A stretch of 64,000 nucleotides of DNA from Streptomyces luteolus. GTDB lineage: Bacteria; Actinomycetota; Actinomycetes; Streptomycetales; Streptomycetaceae. The translations under genes and the position numbers were made by a program. Shown in pieces: positions 37,654 to 46,070 of the stretch. Below the pieces are notes generated by a model. The model worked only from the letters and a program-made list of their open reading frames with translations. It did no database searches and was not told where the DNA came from. The stretch is taken from contig NZ_JASCIS010000004.1 of NCBI RefSeq assembly GCF_029968015.1, positions 1 through 64,000 on the forward strand, read 5' to 3'. Within the stretch, counting starts at the first letter, position 1. Every line of letters starts with the position of its first letter.

Positions 37654-37695
37654 CCGCCCCGGATCCCCCTCACACGGGCCCCGGGGCGGCTTTCG
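37654..37695 (+). terminator. Terminator before the sulfur locus
   Basis: CCGCCCCGG and CCGGGGCGG form a 9-bp stem (37654-37662, 37681-37689) followed by CTTTCGT. It would isolate the sulfur genes from upstream transcription. Confidence 0.6.
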
Positions 37696-37774
37696 TATCG
37701 CCATAAGGACGATCGCGTCTCATGATGCGACACGCCGGTGACACGGCCGCCGATCCCTCCCTACGATCGGGGCC

Positions 37775-37855
37775 ATGAAGCGACAGGCGGATCTCACGAA
37801 GCGGCGGGCAGTCGACCTGTGCCGCGTCGCCGCCATGCTCTGTCGCCCCGTCTGA
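37775..37855 (+). CDS. Cysteine-containing putative leader peptide of the sulfurtransferase operon
   Basis: 26 codons from ATG 37775 to TGA 37855, containing RRAVDLCRVAAMLC. This matches the actinobacterial leader-peptide pattern (R-x-VDL-x-R-x-x-x-x-x-C) found ahead of sulfur-assimilation genes. Cysteine attenuation has been shown for similar leader ORFs in mycobacteria. The peptide ends 160 bp before the sulfurtransferase start, leaving room for attenuator structures. Slow translation at its two Cys codons would report low cysteine and open the operon. Confidence 0.7.
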   Translation: MKRQADLTKRRAVDLCRVAAMLCRPV

Positions 37856-38015
37856 GCGGGAGCTCCAGCTCCCGTATCCCCCCGGGCCCTCCGACGTCGA
37901 ACCGGCGTCCCACCGGGCCGCCCCGTGCCACGTACGCCGCGCCGCCGCCGCGTACCCGTGCCCCGCACGCACCACCCCTCGCGCATCCCCGCAACTGCCC
38001 CGGAGGAGAACAAGC

Positions 38016-38858
38016 ATGAGCCGCAGCGACGTCCTGGTCGACGCCGACTGGGTCGAGGCCAACCTCGACAACCCGCAGGTCGTCCTCGTCGAGGTCGACG
38101 AGGACACCTCGGCGTACGACAAGAACCACATCAAGAACGCGATCCGTATCGACTGGACCAAGGACCTGCAGGACCCGGTCCGTCGTGACTTCATCGACCA
38201 GGAGGGCTTCGAGAAGCTCCTGTCGGCGAAGGGCATCGCCAACGACTCCACCGTCGTGCTCTACGGCGGCAACAACAACTGGTTCGCGTCCTACGCCTAC
38301 TGGTACTTCAAGCTCTACGGCCACCAGGACGTGAAGCTCCTCGACGGCGGCCGCAAGAAGTGGGAGCTCGACTCCCGCGACCTGGTCGACGGCTCCGAGG
38401 TCCCGAGCCGCCCGGCCACCGCGTACAAGGCCAAGGCGCAGGACACCTCGATCCGTGCCTTCCGCGACGACGCCGTGAACGCGATCGGCTCGCAGAACCT
38501 CGTCGACGTCCGCTCGCCCGACGAGTTCTCCGGCAAGCTCCTCGCCCCGGCCCACCTCCCGCAGGAGCAGTCGCAGCGCCCCGGCCACGTGCCGAGCGCC
38601 CGCAACATCCCGTGGTCGAAGAACGCCAACGACGACGGCACGTTCAAGTCGGACGACGAGCTCAAGAAGCTCTACGAGGACGAGCAGGTGGACCTCGCCA
38701 AGGACGCCATCGCGTACTGCCGCATCGGTGAGCGCTCGGCCCTGACCTGGTTCGTCCTGCACGAGCTGCTCGGCGTCGAGAACGTCAAGAACTACGACGG
38801 CTCGTGGACGGAGTACGGCTCCCTCGTGGGCGTCCCGATCGAGCTCGGCTCCAACTGA
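38016..38858 (+). CDS. Thiosulfate sulfurtransferase (two-domain rhodanese)
   Basis: 280 aa from ATG 38016 with GGAGGAGAAC upstream. Two rhodanese domains: an inactive N-terminal one (VVLYGGNNNWFASYAYWYFK) and an active C-terminal one with the cysteine loop YCRIGERS. It moves sulfane sulfur from thiosulfate to an acceptor such as cyanide or a thiol. It is followed 19 bp later by the DUF1416 gene, the standard actinobacterial pair, and preceded by a cysteine-type leader peptide, so cysteine supply is the likely control. Confidence 0.94.
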   Translation: MSRSDVLVDADWVEANLDNPQVVLVEVDEDTSAYDKNHIKNAIRIDWTKDLQDPVRRDFIDQEGFEKLLSAKGIANDSTVVLYGGNNNWFASYAYWYFKLYGHQDVKLLDGGRKKWELDSRDLVDGSEVPSRPATAYKAKAQDTSIRAFRDDAVNAIGSQNLVDVRSPDEFSGKLLAPAHLPQEQSQRPGHVPSARNIPWSKNANDDGTFKSDDELKKLYEDEQVDLAKDAIAYCRIGERSALTWFVLHELLGVENVKNYDGSWTEYGSLVGVPIELGSN

Positions 38859-38877
38859 ACCAGGAGGACAGTGACTT

Positions 38878-39165
38878 ATGTGTGGAGCACAGGTCGGCGG
38901 CCCCGACGCCGCGACGATCAAGCCCGGTGAGACCACCATCCAGGGCCAGGTGACCCGCGACGGCGAGCCCGTCACCGGTTACGTGCGCCTCCTGGACTCG
39001 ACCGGAGAGTTCACCGCCGAGGTCCCGACCTCCGCGACCGGACAGTTCCGCTTCTACGCGGCCGAGGGCACCTGGACCGTACGCGCCCTCGTGCCCGGCG
39101 GCACCGCCGACCGCACGGTCGTCGCGCAGACCGGAGGCCTCGCCGACGTCGCCATCGCCGTCTGA
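38878..39165 (+). CDS. DUF1416 protein, rhodanese partner
   Basis: 95 aa starting MCGAQVGGPDAATIKPGETT. It is a small beta-sandwich-like protein with repeated Gly/Thr strands (GQVTRDGEPVTGYVRLLDS, FRFYAAEGTWTVRALVPGG). DUF1416 is nearly always beside the CysA/SseA-type sulfurtransferase in actinobacteria, and its conserved N-terminal Cys may accept sulfur. The biochemical role is not settled. Confidence 0.93.
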   Translation: MCGAQVGGPDAATIKPGETTIQGQVTRDGEPVTGYVRLLDSTGEFTAEVPTSATGQFRFYAAEGTWTVRALVPGGTADRTVVAQTGGLADVAIAV

Positions 39166-39185
39166 CGTACGGCACCGCTTGAACG

Positions 39186-39246
39186 GCCGGAGGGCCGCAC
39201 CCCTGGGGGTTGGACGCTTACCAGGACGCGGGTGCGGTCCTCCGGC
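39186..39246 (+). terminator. Terminator after DUF1416
   Basis: 17-bp arms with one mismatch (GCCGGAGGGCCGCACCC and near complement) lie 20 bp past the stop codon and end the sulfur operon. Confidence 0.75.
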
Positions 39247-39289
39247 TTCGCGCTGTCCGGGGGCCGGTGCGCGGTTCTACGCTGGAGGC

Positions 39290-39547
39290 ATGTACGCGCG
39301 CCGGCGGCACGTCTACTTCGCCATGATGGGCACCTGCCTCGCCCTCTTCGTCCTGGCCTGGGCGGTCGTACGCCTGTGGTCGATCCCCGTCGCCGTCGGC
39401 ATGTGCGTCGTCGCCATGGTCATCCCGCCGCTCGCCGCGATCGTCGCCAACCGGCGCGGCCCCGACGACCGCTGGTGGGACGACCCCTCCGGCGACCCGA
39501 AGTCCGACGAGTGGTGGGACGAGCTGGACGGCAAGCGGCGCGAGTAG
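39290..39547 (+). CDS. DUF3099 small membrane protein
   Basis: 85 aa from ATG 39290 after GGAGGC. Two membrane helices (VYFAMMGTCLALFVLAWAVV and VAVGMCVVAMVIPPLAAIVA) and a charged, Trp-rich tail (DDRWWDDPSG, DEWWDELDGKRR) fit DUF3099, a streptomycete family of unknown function. Located between the sulfur operon and the FABP-like gene. Confidence 0.88.
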   Translation: MYARRRHVYFAMMGTCLALFVLAWAVVRLWSIPVAVGMCVVAMVIPPLAAIVANRRGPDDRWWDDPSGDPKSDEWWDELDGKRRE

Positions 39548-39674
39548 GCGCGGCCCTGGCCGCCGAGGCGGTCCGAGAGCTCGCGGGGCCAACCTCACAG
39601 AGAACGGCAGGGGTGGGCCGACTAAGCTGGGGCGCGGCCCCGTCCTGCTAACACCGCTCATCGAGGAGCACCCC

Positions 39675-39776
39675 GTGCTTGAGGCATTCTTCTCAGCCCT
39701 GCTGGTTCTGGTCTGCGTCGGCGTTGTCGCGTTCGCCGGCCTGACCGTGAAGAAGCTCTACCAGGGTCAGCGCTGA
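39675..39776 (+). CDS. 33-aa single-helix membrane protein
   Basis: GTG 39675 to TGA 39776 after GAGGAGCACCCC. The product is one membrane helix (AFFSALLVLVCVGVVAFAGL) and a short basic end (VKKLYQGQR). Good ribosome site, spacing and composition support translation. I recall a similar tiny protein at this place in other Streptomyces; function unknown. Confidence 0.65.
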   Translation: MLEAFFSALLVLVCVGVVAFAGLTVKKLYQGQR

Positions 39777-39833
39777 CCTTCCGCGTCCGCCGCGTACCGA
39801 CCTCCGCTCCGACACAGATCGCCTGAGTTCCCC

Positions 39834-40406
39834 ATGATCGAGATCCCGTCCGACCTCCACCCGGACCTCGTGCCCCTCACGTTCCTGCTCGGCAACTGGG
39901 CCGGCGCGGGCGTGCACGACTTCCCGGGCAGCGAGAAGTGCAACTTCGGCCAGGAAGTCAGCTTCAGCCACGACGGCCGGGACTTCCTCGAGTACCGCTC
40001 CCACACCTGGGTGCTCGACGCCGAGGGCAACAAGGTCAAGCCGCTGGAGTCCGAGTCCGGCTTCTGGCGGGTGAGCAAGGACCGCAAGGTCGAGGTCGTG
40101 ATGGTCCGCGACGACGGCGTCGTCGAGGTCTGGTACGGCGAGCTGGCCGACAAGAAGCCGCAGATCGACCTGGCCACCGACGCCGTCGCCCGCACCGCGG
40201 CCTCCGGCCCGTACAGCGGTGGCAAGCGGCTCTACGGCTACGTGAACAGCGACCTGATGTGGGTCGGCGAGAAGCAGACGCCCGAGGTGCCGCTGCGGCC
40301 GTACATGTCGGCGCAGCTGAAGAAGGTCGTCTCGCCCGACGACGTCGCCGAGATGGCGCGGAACCTGGGCGACCTGCCGGACGACGGCATCGCGTTTTTC
40401 AAGTAG
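39834..40406 (+). CDS. FABP/nitrobindin-like beta-barrel protein
   Basis: 190 aa from ATG 39834. The beta-barrel signature GNWAGAG (after LTFLLGN) and FLEYRSHTWVL, SGFWRVSKDRKVEVVMV place it in the nitrobindin-like FABP group. In heme-binding members the axial His sits in a THHLAA-type motif near the C-terminus; here that region reads LRPYMSAQLKK, without His. It is therefore unlikely to bind heme in the usual way and may bind another small hydrophobic ligand. Confidence 0.85.
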   Translation: MIEIPSDLHPDLVPLTFLLGNWAGAGVHDFPGSEKCNFGQEVSFSHDGRDFLEYRSHTWVLDAEGNKVKPLESESGFWRVSKDRKVEVVMVRDDGVVEVWYGELADKKPQIDLATDAVARTAASGPYSGGKRLYGYVNSDLMWVGEKQTPEVPLRPYMSAQLKKVVSPDDVAEMARNLGDLPDDGIAFFK

Positions 40407-40426
40407 GCACAGCCTTCAAGCAGAGG

Positions 40427-40453
40427 CTCAGAGGGTTCTCAGACTCCTCTGAG
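40427..40453. promoter_or_regulatory. Inverted repeat between FABP-like gene and nur region
   Basis: CTCAGAGG-N11-CCTCTGAG, perfect 8-bp arms, lies 20 bp after the FABP-like stop. It may be that gene's terminator or an operator of the next transcription unit. Confidence 0.5.
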
Positions 40454-40476
40454 ACAGGGCCGGTACCTGTGAGCAG

Positions 40477-40731
40477 GTGACCGGCCCCACTCATGCCCCC
40501 GCCCGCGCCCGCGCCCGCGCCCTCCCCGTCCCCGCCCGCGCCCTCCTCGTCGCCGACGACCCGCGCCGCCGCGACCTCCTCACGCTCGCCCTGCGCCTGG
40601 CCGGGTACGACGTGTCCACGGCCCGCAGCCTCGACGAGGGCCGCTGCGGCGCCTGGTGGCCGGACGGCCTCGATCTGCTCGTCGTCGCGACCGGAGGGAG
40701 CCGCGGGGCGGGCCCGCCTACACTTGACCGC
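40477..40731 (+). pseudogene. Decayed response-regulator receiver domain, in frame with nur
   Basis: From GTG 40477 the frame runs without a stop into nur. Residues about 20-70 (ARALLVADDPRRRDLLTLAL, RLAGYDVSTARSLDEGR, GLDLLVVATGG) strongly resemble the first half of an OmpR-type receiver (VVDDDPxIRDLLxLALRLAGYEVxTA...PDLVVLD), but the phosphorylation Asp and everything after it are gone. It is preceded by Ala/Arg/Pro repeats. Nur numbering from its structure begins at 40732, so this is best seen as a relic upstream of nur; an N-terminally extended Nur cannot be excluded. Confidence 0.55.
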
Positions 40732-41217
40732 GTGGTGGACACCGACTGGAAGAGCGACCTCAGACAGCGCGGCTATCGGCTGACGCCGCAGCGCCAGCTT
40801 GTCCTCGAAGCCGTCGACGCCCTGGAGCACGCGACCCCCGACGACATCCTCGTTCAGGTCCGCAAGACCGCCTCCGGAGTCAACATCTCCACCGTGTACC
40901 GCACGCTGGAGCTCCTGGAGGAGCTGGGCCTGGTCAGCCACGCGCACCTCGGGCACGGGGCGCCCACGTACCACCTCGCCGACCGGCACCACCACATCCA
41001 CCTGGTCTGCCGGGACTGCACCGGCGTCGTGGAGGCGGACGTCGAGGTCGCCGCCGAGTTCATCGAGAAGCTCCGTACGACTTTCGACTTCGACACCGAC
41101 ATGAAGCACTTCGCGATCTTCGGCCGCTGCGGCGACTGCACCAGATCGACGTCCCAGGTCGCGGAGACCCCCGGGGAAGCGGAGACCACCGGGGAAGCGG
41201 AGACCCCCGGGGAATAA
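40732..41217 (+). CDS. nur: Nur, nickel-responsive Fur-family repressor
   Basis: 161 aa from GTG 40732. With this start every ligand of S. coelicolor Nur falls in place: Ni-site H33, H86, H88, H90 and M-site H70, H72, with the C-terminal DTDMKHFAIFGRCGDC region. The winged helix is RQRGYRLTPQRQLVLEAVDA and INSTVYR-type NISTVYRTLELLEELG. Nur with nickel represses nickel uptake and sodF and so favours the nickel superoxide dismutase. The tail has three ETPGE-type repeats not needed for function. Confidence 0.92.
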   Translation: MVDTDWKSDLRQRGYRLTPQRQLVLEAVDALEHATPDDILVQVRKTASGVNISTVYRTLELLEELGLVSHAHLGHGAPTYHLADRHHHIHLVCRDCTGVVEADVEVAAEFIEKLRTTFDFDTDMKHFAIFGRCGDCTRSTSQVAETPGEAETTGEAETPGE

Positions 41218-41251
41218 GACAGGCTGTCAACGAGTCGTAGTCTGAGTGGAT

Positions 41252-42217
41252 ATGAAGAGCCCCCTGCTGTCCCTGCCCGGTGCCGTCCCCGCCGAAGGTG
41301 TCGACGAAGGAGTCGCCGCGCACTACGGCGAGCTCTACCGCGAACAGCGCGCCCTCGCCGACGGCACCGGCCTCGTCGACCTCTCGCACCGCGGGGTCAT
41401 CACAGTCACCGGAGACGACCGGCTCAGCTGGCTGCACCTGCTGCTCACCCAGCACGTCAGCGACCTGCCCGCCGGCCAGGCCACGGAAGCGCTGATCCTC
41501 TCCGCCCACGGCCACATCGAGCACGCCCTCTACCTCGTCGACGACGGCACGACGACCTGGGCGCACATCGAGCCGGGCACGCGGGAGGCGCTGCTCGCGT
41601 ACCTGGAGTCGATGAAGTTCTTCTACCGCGTCGAAGTCACCGACCGCACCGCGGAGTTCGCCGTCGTGCACCTCCCGGCCGGCTCCATCGCCCCGGTCCC
41701 GGACGGAGTCGTCGTACGCGAGACCGCGCACGGCCGGGACCTCTTCCTGCCGCGCGCCGACCTGGAGGCGTACGCGGAGGCGGGCGGCCCGGCGATCGGC
41801 GTCCTCGCGCACGAGGCGCTGCGCGTGGAGGCGCACCGCCCGCGCCTCGGCTTCGAGACCGACCACCGCACGATCCCGCACGAGCTGGGCTGGATCGGCA
41901 CCGCCGTGCACCTCCAGAAGGGCTGCTACCGCGGCCAGGAGACCGTCGCCCGCGTCCACAACCTGGGCAAGCCGCCGCGCCGCCTGGTCTTCCTGCACCT
42001 GGACGGCAGCGAGGTCCACCTGCCGGGGCACGGTACGGAGGTCCGGCTCGCCGCCGACGGCCCGGACGGGCGGAAGATCGGCTTCGTCACGACCTCGGCC
42101 CGCCACCACGAGCTGGGCCCGATCGCCCTCGCGCTGGTGAAGCGGAACGTACCCGTGGACGCGGAGCTGCTCGTCGGTACGACCGCGGCGGCTCAGGAAG
42201 TCGTGGTCGAGCCGTAG
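41252..42217 (+). CDS. ygfZ: YgfZ/GcvT-family folate-binding protein
   Basis: 321 aa from ATG 41252 (GTG 41246 possible). The YgfZ motif KGCYRGQETVARVHNLGKPP is intact, including the functional Cys. YgfZ is a tetrahydrofolate-dependent helper in Fe-S enzyme maturation or repair, not a glycine-cleavage enzyme. N-terminal part: HYGELYREQRALADGTGLVD and TGDDRLSWLHLLLTQHV. Convergent with dtd. Confidence 0.92.
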   Translation: MKSPLLSLPGAVPAEGVDEGVAAHYGELYREQRALADGTGLVDLSHRGVITVTGDDRLSWLHLLLTQHVSDLPAGQATEALILSAHGHIEHALYLVDDGTTTWAHIEPGTREALLAYLESMKFFYRVEVTDRTAEFAVVHLPAGSIAPVPDGVVVRETAHGRDLFLPRADLEAYAEAGGPAIGVLAHEALRVEAHRPRLGFETDHRTIPHELGWIGTAVHLQKGCYRGQETVARVHNLGKPPRRLVFLHLDGSEVHLPGHGTEVRLAADGPDGRKIGFVTTSARHHELGPIALALVKRNVPVDAELLVGTTAAAQEVVVEP

Positions 42218-42236
42218 AAGTCGTGGTCGAGCCGTA
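42197..42236. repeat. 20-bp tandem duplication spanning the ygfZ stop codon
   Basis: GAAGTCGTGGTCGAGCCGTA occurs twice in direct succession; the first copy holds the last codons and stop of ygfZ. A few bases on, CGGCGCTACATCTCA at the dtd 3' end also has a near copy. Confidence 0.85.
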
Positions 42237-42292
42237 GTCGAGCCCCGGTCGAGCCCTGGTCGTACGGCTGGCGCTACATCTCACGGCCGGCG

Positions 42293-42718
42293 CTACATCT
42301 CAAGCAGCACCGTGAACGGGCCGTCGTTCGTCAGGGACACCCGCATCTGGGCCCCGAACCGGCCCGTCGCCACGGTCGCGCCGAGCGCCCGCAGTTGCGC
42401 CACCACCTCGTCGACCAGCGGCTCCGCCGTGTCGCCCGGGGCCGCCGCGTTCCAGGTCGGGCGGCGGCCCTTGCGGGCGTCGCCGTAGAGCGTGAACTGG
42501 CTGATCACGAGCAGCGGGGCGTCGATGTTGCTGCAGGACTTCTCGCCGTCGAGCATCCGCAACGACCAGAGTTTGCGGGCCAGTTGGGCCGCTTTCTCCT
42601 TGGTGTCCTCATGTGTCACACCGACCAGGACACACAGCCCCTCGCCGGTGATCTCCCCGACGGTCTCTCCCTCTACGACGACACTCGCGCCGTCCACCCT
42701 CTGCACCACCGCACGCAT
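42293..42718 (-). CDS. dtd: D-aminoacyl-tRNA deacylase Dtd
   Basis: 141 aa from ATG 42718 ([20 protein letters not shown]); an ATG three codons upstream is less typical. It hydrolyses D-aminoacyl-tRNA and glycyl-tRNA(Ala). The two active-site signatures are present: [15 protein letters not shown] and [14 protein letters not shown] with the Gly-cisPro motif. Length is normal for Dtd. Confidence 0.95.
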   Translation of the reverse strand: MRAVVQRVDGASVVVEGETVGEITGEGLCVLVGVTHEDTKEKAAQLARKLWSLRMLDGEKSCSNIDAPLLVISQFTLYGDARKGRRPTWNAAAPGDTAEPLVDEVVAQLRALGATVATGRFGAQMRVSLTNDGPFTVLLEM

Positions 42719-42966
42719 ACCGTCCATGATGCCGTGCGCCCCCGGGCCGGTGAGCGGCCGCCCGTCCGGTCCCGCTCTCGCGCGTACTTCCGGCCCCGCT
42801 CTCGCGCGTACTTTCGGACCGTTTCCGACATCTGCCACGTAATGCCATAGGGCTATCCGGGGCCGATCGAGTGCACTCCGCCCCAACTCGGGCACGAAGG
42901 GTGGCATTCTGCTGCCCAGCGGCGCGCCTGTGGCGCCCCGCACCGGTCGAGGGGACGGTCAACAGC

Positions 42967-43578
42967 ATGAACAGCACGTCGAGCACGGCGGGGCAGCCGC
43001 CGGGGCCCGCACCGACGGCATGTGCCGGTGCGAGCGCGCCCCGCCCGCCCGCACAGCGCACCGGGGACCGCCTTCCCGAGCTGCCCGAACACGATCTGGC
43101 GGTGCTCCGGCTGCCCGAGGTCCGGGCCCTGCGCCGCACCTCGCAGCAGGACGAGGCCGACCTCAGCTACGTCCGCCGGCTGCTCCAGGGGCGGATCGAC
43201 ATCCTGAGGGCCGAGCTGGCCCGGCGCCGGGACCCGGCCGTGCCGGCGCCCGACCCGGACATGGTGGCCCGGCTCTCCGAAATCCTCACGGACACGCCCT
43301 CGCGGCACCGCTCGTCGGCCCGGCACGTCACGGTCGGCACCCCGCACGGCGAGGAGTACCGCGGTCTGGCCGCCGAGATGCTCGGCGAGGTCGAGCTGTC
43401 CGACCTGGACGCCCGCACCGACGACGAGCTGCACGCCGCGATGGGCCGCCTGGTCCGGTACGAGCAGCAGGTCTCCCACCGCCGCCAGCTGCTCCAGCAC
43501 ACGGCCGACGATTGCAGTGCCGAAATCGCCCGCAGGTACCGTGAAGGGGAAGCACAAGTAGACGACCTGCTCGCCTGA
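42967..43578 (+). CDS. rsiG: RsiG, c-di-GMP-dependent anti-sigma factor for WhiG
   Basis: 203 aa from ATG 42967. Both copies of the RsiG c-di-GMP-binding motif E-x3-S-x2-R-x3-Q-x3-D are exact: EADLSYVRRLLQGRID in the first helix and EQQVSHRRQLLQHTAD in the second. RsiG with c-di-GMP sequesters the sporulation sigma factor WhiG, timing spore formation. The N-terminus is Pro/Ala-rich and probably disordered. It sits between dtd and an asparaginase gene. Confidence 0.9.
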   Translation: MNSTSSTAGQPPGPAPTACAGASAPRPPAQRTGDRLPELPEHDLAVLRLPEVRALRRTSQQDEADLSYVRRLLQGRIDILRAELARRRDPAVPAPDPDMVARLSEILTDTPSRHRSSARHVTVGTPHGEEYRGLAAEMLGEVELSDLDARTDDELHAAMGRLVRYEQQVSHRRQLLQHTADDCSAEIARRYREGEAQVDDLLA

Positions 43579-43632
43579 CCACCAGCACCCCGGTGGGCCA
43601 GGGGCGGGACCACCGGAAGGCATCCACCCACG

Positions 43633-44613
43633 ATGACGGCATCCGCCAGCGCCAGCACCCCTTCGCAGCCCGCCATATCCCCGGTCCTCGCCGAGGTCGT
43701 GCGCTCCGGTTTCGTCGAGGGACGGCACCGGGGATCGCTGGTCGTCCTCGCCGCCGACGGCAGCGTGGAGCGCGCCGTAGGTGACGTCTCCACCCCCGTC
43801 TTCCCCCGCTCGGCGAACAAGCCGATGCAGGCCGCCGCCATCCTGCGGGCCGGGCTCGACCTCTCCGGCGAGCGGCTCGCCCTCGCCTCCGCCAGCCACT
43901 CCGGCGAGCCCTTCCACCTCGACCTGGTCCGTACGATGATCGGCGAGTTCGGCCTCACCGAGTCGGCCCTGCAGTGCCCGCCCGACCTGCCCTTCGACCC
44001 GGTCGAGTCGGAGACCTACCTGGCCGGCGGCTCCGTACGGGACCGGGTCACGATGAACTGCTCCGGCAAGCACGCCGCGATGATCGCCGCCTGCGCCGCG
44101 CAGGGCTGGGACCAGGAGTCGTACCTCGACCCGGAGCACCCGTTGCAGCGGCTGGTCGGCGAGGTCATCGAGGAGACCGCGGGCGAGCCCGTCGCCGCCA
44201 CCGGTACGGACGGCTGCGGCGCCCCGCTGATGGCGATCAGCCTCACCGGCCTCGCCCGCGCCTTCCGGCACTTCGTACTCGCCGAGCCCGGCACGCCGGA
44301 GCGCCGGGTCGCGGACGCGATGCGGGCCCACCCCGAGTACGTCGCGGGCACCCGCCGCCCGGACACCTGGCTGATGCGCGAGGTGCCCGGCGTCCTGTCG
44401 AAGATGGGCGCCGAGGCCGTGCAGGCGGTGGCCCTGCCGGACGGCCGCGCGCTCGCGTTCAAGGTCGACGACGGCGCGATCCGCGCCCTCGGCCCGATCC
44501 TCGCCCGCGCCCTCGGCCTCCTCGGCGTGGATACCCCGGCCCTGGCCCGGATCGGCGCGGCCCCGCTGCTCGGCGGAGGCCATGAGGTGGGCGAGATCCG
44601 CGCGGCGTTCTGA
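43633..44613 (+). CDS. L-asparaginase II-type amidohydrolase (rhizobial/ReAV type)
   Basis: 326 aa. This class is unrelated to the E. coli enzymes. Conserved blocks: FPRSANKPMQAAA, SASHSGEPFHLDLVRTM and TMNCSGKHAAMIAACAAQG, which carry the Ser-Lys catalytic groups and metal-site Cys described for ReAV. It converts asparagine to aspartate and ammonia, linking to nitrogen catabolism. No signal peptide, so cytoplasmic. Confidence 0.9.
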   Translation: MTASASASTPSQPAISPVLAEVVRSGFVEGRHRGSLVVLAADGSVERAVGDVSTPVFPRSANKPMQAAAILRAGLDLSGERLALASASHSGEPFHLDLVRTMIGEFGLTESALQCPPDLPFDPVESETYLAGGSVRDRVTMNCSGKHAAMIAACAAQGWDQESYLDPEHPLQRLVGEVIEETAGEPVAATGTDGCGAPLMAISLTGLARAFRHFVLAEPGTPERRVADAMRAHPEYVAGTRRPDTWLMREVPGVLSKMGAEAVQAVALPDGRALAFKVDDGAIRALGPILARALGLLGVDTPALARIGAAPLLGGGHEVGEIRAAF

Positions 44614-44673
44614 GCCTCCCGCCTGCGGAAAACCCCGATGCGGCAGGCCCGGCCCGCGGCCTACGGTGACCGG

Positions 44674-45921
44674 ATGACCGTAGCCGTACGCCTCCTCGCC
44701 GAAGCTGACTTCCCGGACTGGATGCGCGCCCTCAACACCGGGTTCCTGCGCACCCCGACCTGCTCCGCAGCGGAGATCGAGGACCACAGGGCGTCCGTGG
44801 ACCTGAGCCGGACGCGGGGCGCGTTCGAGGACGGGCGGTGTGTGGCGACGTACCGCTCGTTCGCGCAGCGCCTGACCGCCGTCGGGGGCGGAGAGGTGGC
44901 CGCCGGTGCCGTCTCGAACGTCACCGTCTCCCCGACGCACCGCCGTCGCGGACTGCTCAGCCGCATGATCACCGAGGACCTCGGCGCGGCGAAGGCGCGC
45001 GGCGAGGCGGTGGCGACGCTGATCGCCGCCGAGTACCCGATCTACGGCCGGTACGGCTTCGGCCAGGCCACGCGGATGGCCGAGTGGGAGATCGACGTAC
45101 CGCGCACCGGGCTCGACCCGCGCTGGTCGGGGCCCGAGGACGGCGGCCGGATCGACCTCGTGGACGCCGCCGACGTACGCAAGGTGGGGCCCGCCCTCTA
45201 CGAGCGGGTGCGGCGGGCGACGCCGGGTGCGGTGGACCGGGACGAGCGCTGGTGGCGGCTGTTCACCGGTGAGCTGCGCCCGGAGCGCTCGACCTGGAAG
45301 GACCCGTTCTTCGCCGTGTACCGCTCGGCCTCCGGCGAGGTGGACGGGCTGCTCGCGTACGTCTGCGACGCCAAGTGGGGCGACGGCAAGCAGCCGCGGA
45401 ACACCGCCACCGTGGTCGAGCTGAGCGCCGCGACCCCGGCGGCCGAGCGCGCGCTGTGGCGGTACGTCTGCTCCGTGGACTGGATCGCGACGGTGCGCAC
45501 CGGCCCGCGCGCGCCGGACGCCCTGGTCGCGGACCTCTTCCCGAACGCGCGCGCCGCCCGGATCGTCACACTCGGGGACTGGCTGTGGGTGCGCGTCCTG
45601 GATGTCGTACGGGCCCTGGAGGCGCGGACGTACGGAATGCCGGGCGCCCTCGTCGTCGAGGTGCGCGACCGGCATGGGTGGGCGGAGGGGCGGTACCGCC
45701 TTGAGGTCGGTGCGGACGGGCGCGGGACCTGCGTGCGGACCCGGGACGCGGCCGAAGTCGCCCTGGACGTGCGGGAGTTGGGTGCACTGTGGCTGGGGGA
45801 CGAGTCCGCGGTGCGGCTCGCCGCGCTCGGTCGGCTGACCGAGGAACGGGCAGGCGCCGCCGCCGTTGCCGACGCGCTGCTGCGTACGCCCAGAAGTCCG
45901 TGGTGTCCGGATGTCTTCTGA
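44674..45921 (+). CDS. Eis-family GNAT acetyltransferase
   Basis: 415 aa from ATG 44674. Eis proteins join two GNAT folds and an SCP2-like domain. The acetyl-CoA loop is [25 protein letters not shown] and EYWW-like [11 protein letters not shown] are typical, and the chain ends in Phe, whose carboxylate is catalytic in Eis. Members acetylate amines such as aminoglycosides and protein lysines. The physiological substrate is unknown. Confidence 0.9.
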   Translation: MTVAVRLLAEADFPDWMRALNTGFLRTPTCSAAEIEDHRASVDLSRTRGAFEDGRCVATYRSFAQRLTAVGGGEVAAGAVSNVTVSPTHRRRGLLSRMITEDLGAAKARGEAVATLIAAEYPIYGRYGFGQATRMAEWEIDVPRTGLDPRWSGPEDGGRIDLVDAADVRKVGPALYERVRRATPGAVDRDERWWRLFTGELRPERSTWKDPFFAVYRSASGEVDGLLAYVCDAKWGDGKQPRNTATVVELSAATPAAERALWRYVCSVDWIATVRTGPRAPDALVADLFPNARAARIVTLGDWLWVRVLDVVRALEARTYGMPGALVVEVRDRHGWAEGRYRLEVGADGRGTCVRTRDAAEVALDVRELGALWLGDESAVRLAALGRLTEERAGAAAVADALLRTPRSPWCPDVF

Positions 45922-46070
45922 GTCTGTCTGGTGTGTGCTGAGGGATGCAGGGTCTGTTCGACGCGTGCTGAGGGATACAGGGTCTGTTCGACGCGTGCTG
46001 AGGCGTACAGGGGCTGTCTGATGCGCGCCGAGGGGCTCAGGGTCTGTCTGATGCGTGCCGAGGTGCTCAG
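45921..46070. repeat. Five 30-bp tandem repeats between convergent genes
   Basis: Five contiguous 30-bp units of the type GGTCTGTTCGACGCGTGCTG plus 10 bp run from the last base of the acetyltransferase stop codon to the first bases of the convergent membrane-protein gene. Units differ by 1-8 bases. No hairpin terminator is seen here otherwise. Confidence 0.9.

Noticed and set aside
37720-38013. Other short ORFs overlapping the leader-peptide region
   Set aside because: No ribosome sites or family patterns; only the 26-codon Cys leader fits a known type.
42853-45675. 940-codon minus-strand open frame
   Set aside because: Antisense to rsiG, asparaginase and Eis-type genes, all clearly coding; no domain recognisable.
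45921-46070. CRISPR-like array
   Set aside because: Units are contiguous and degenerate with no unique spacers, and there are no cas genes.
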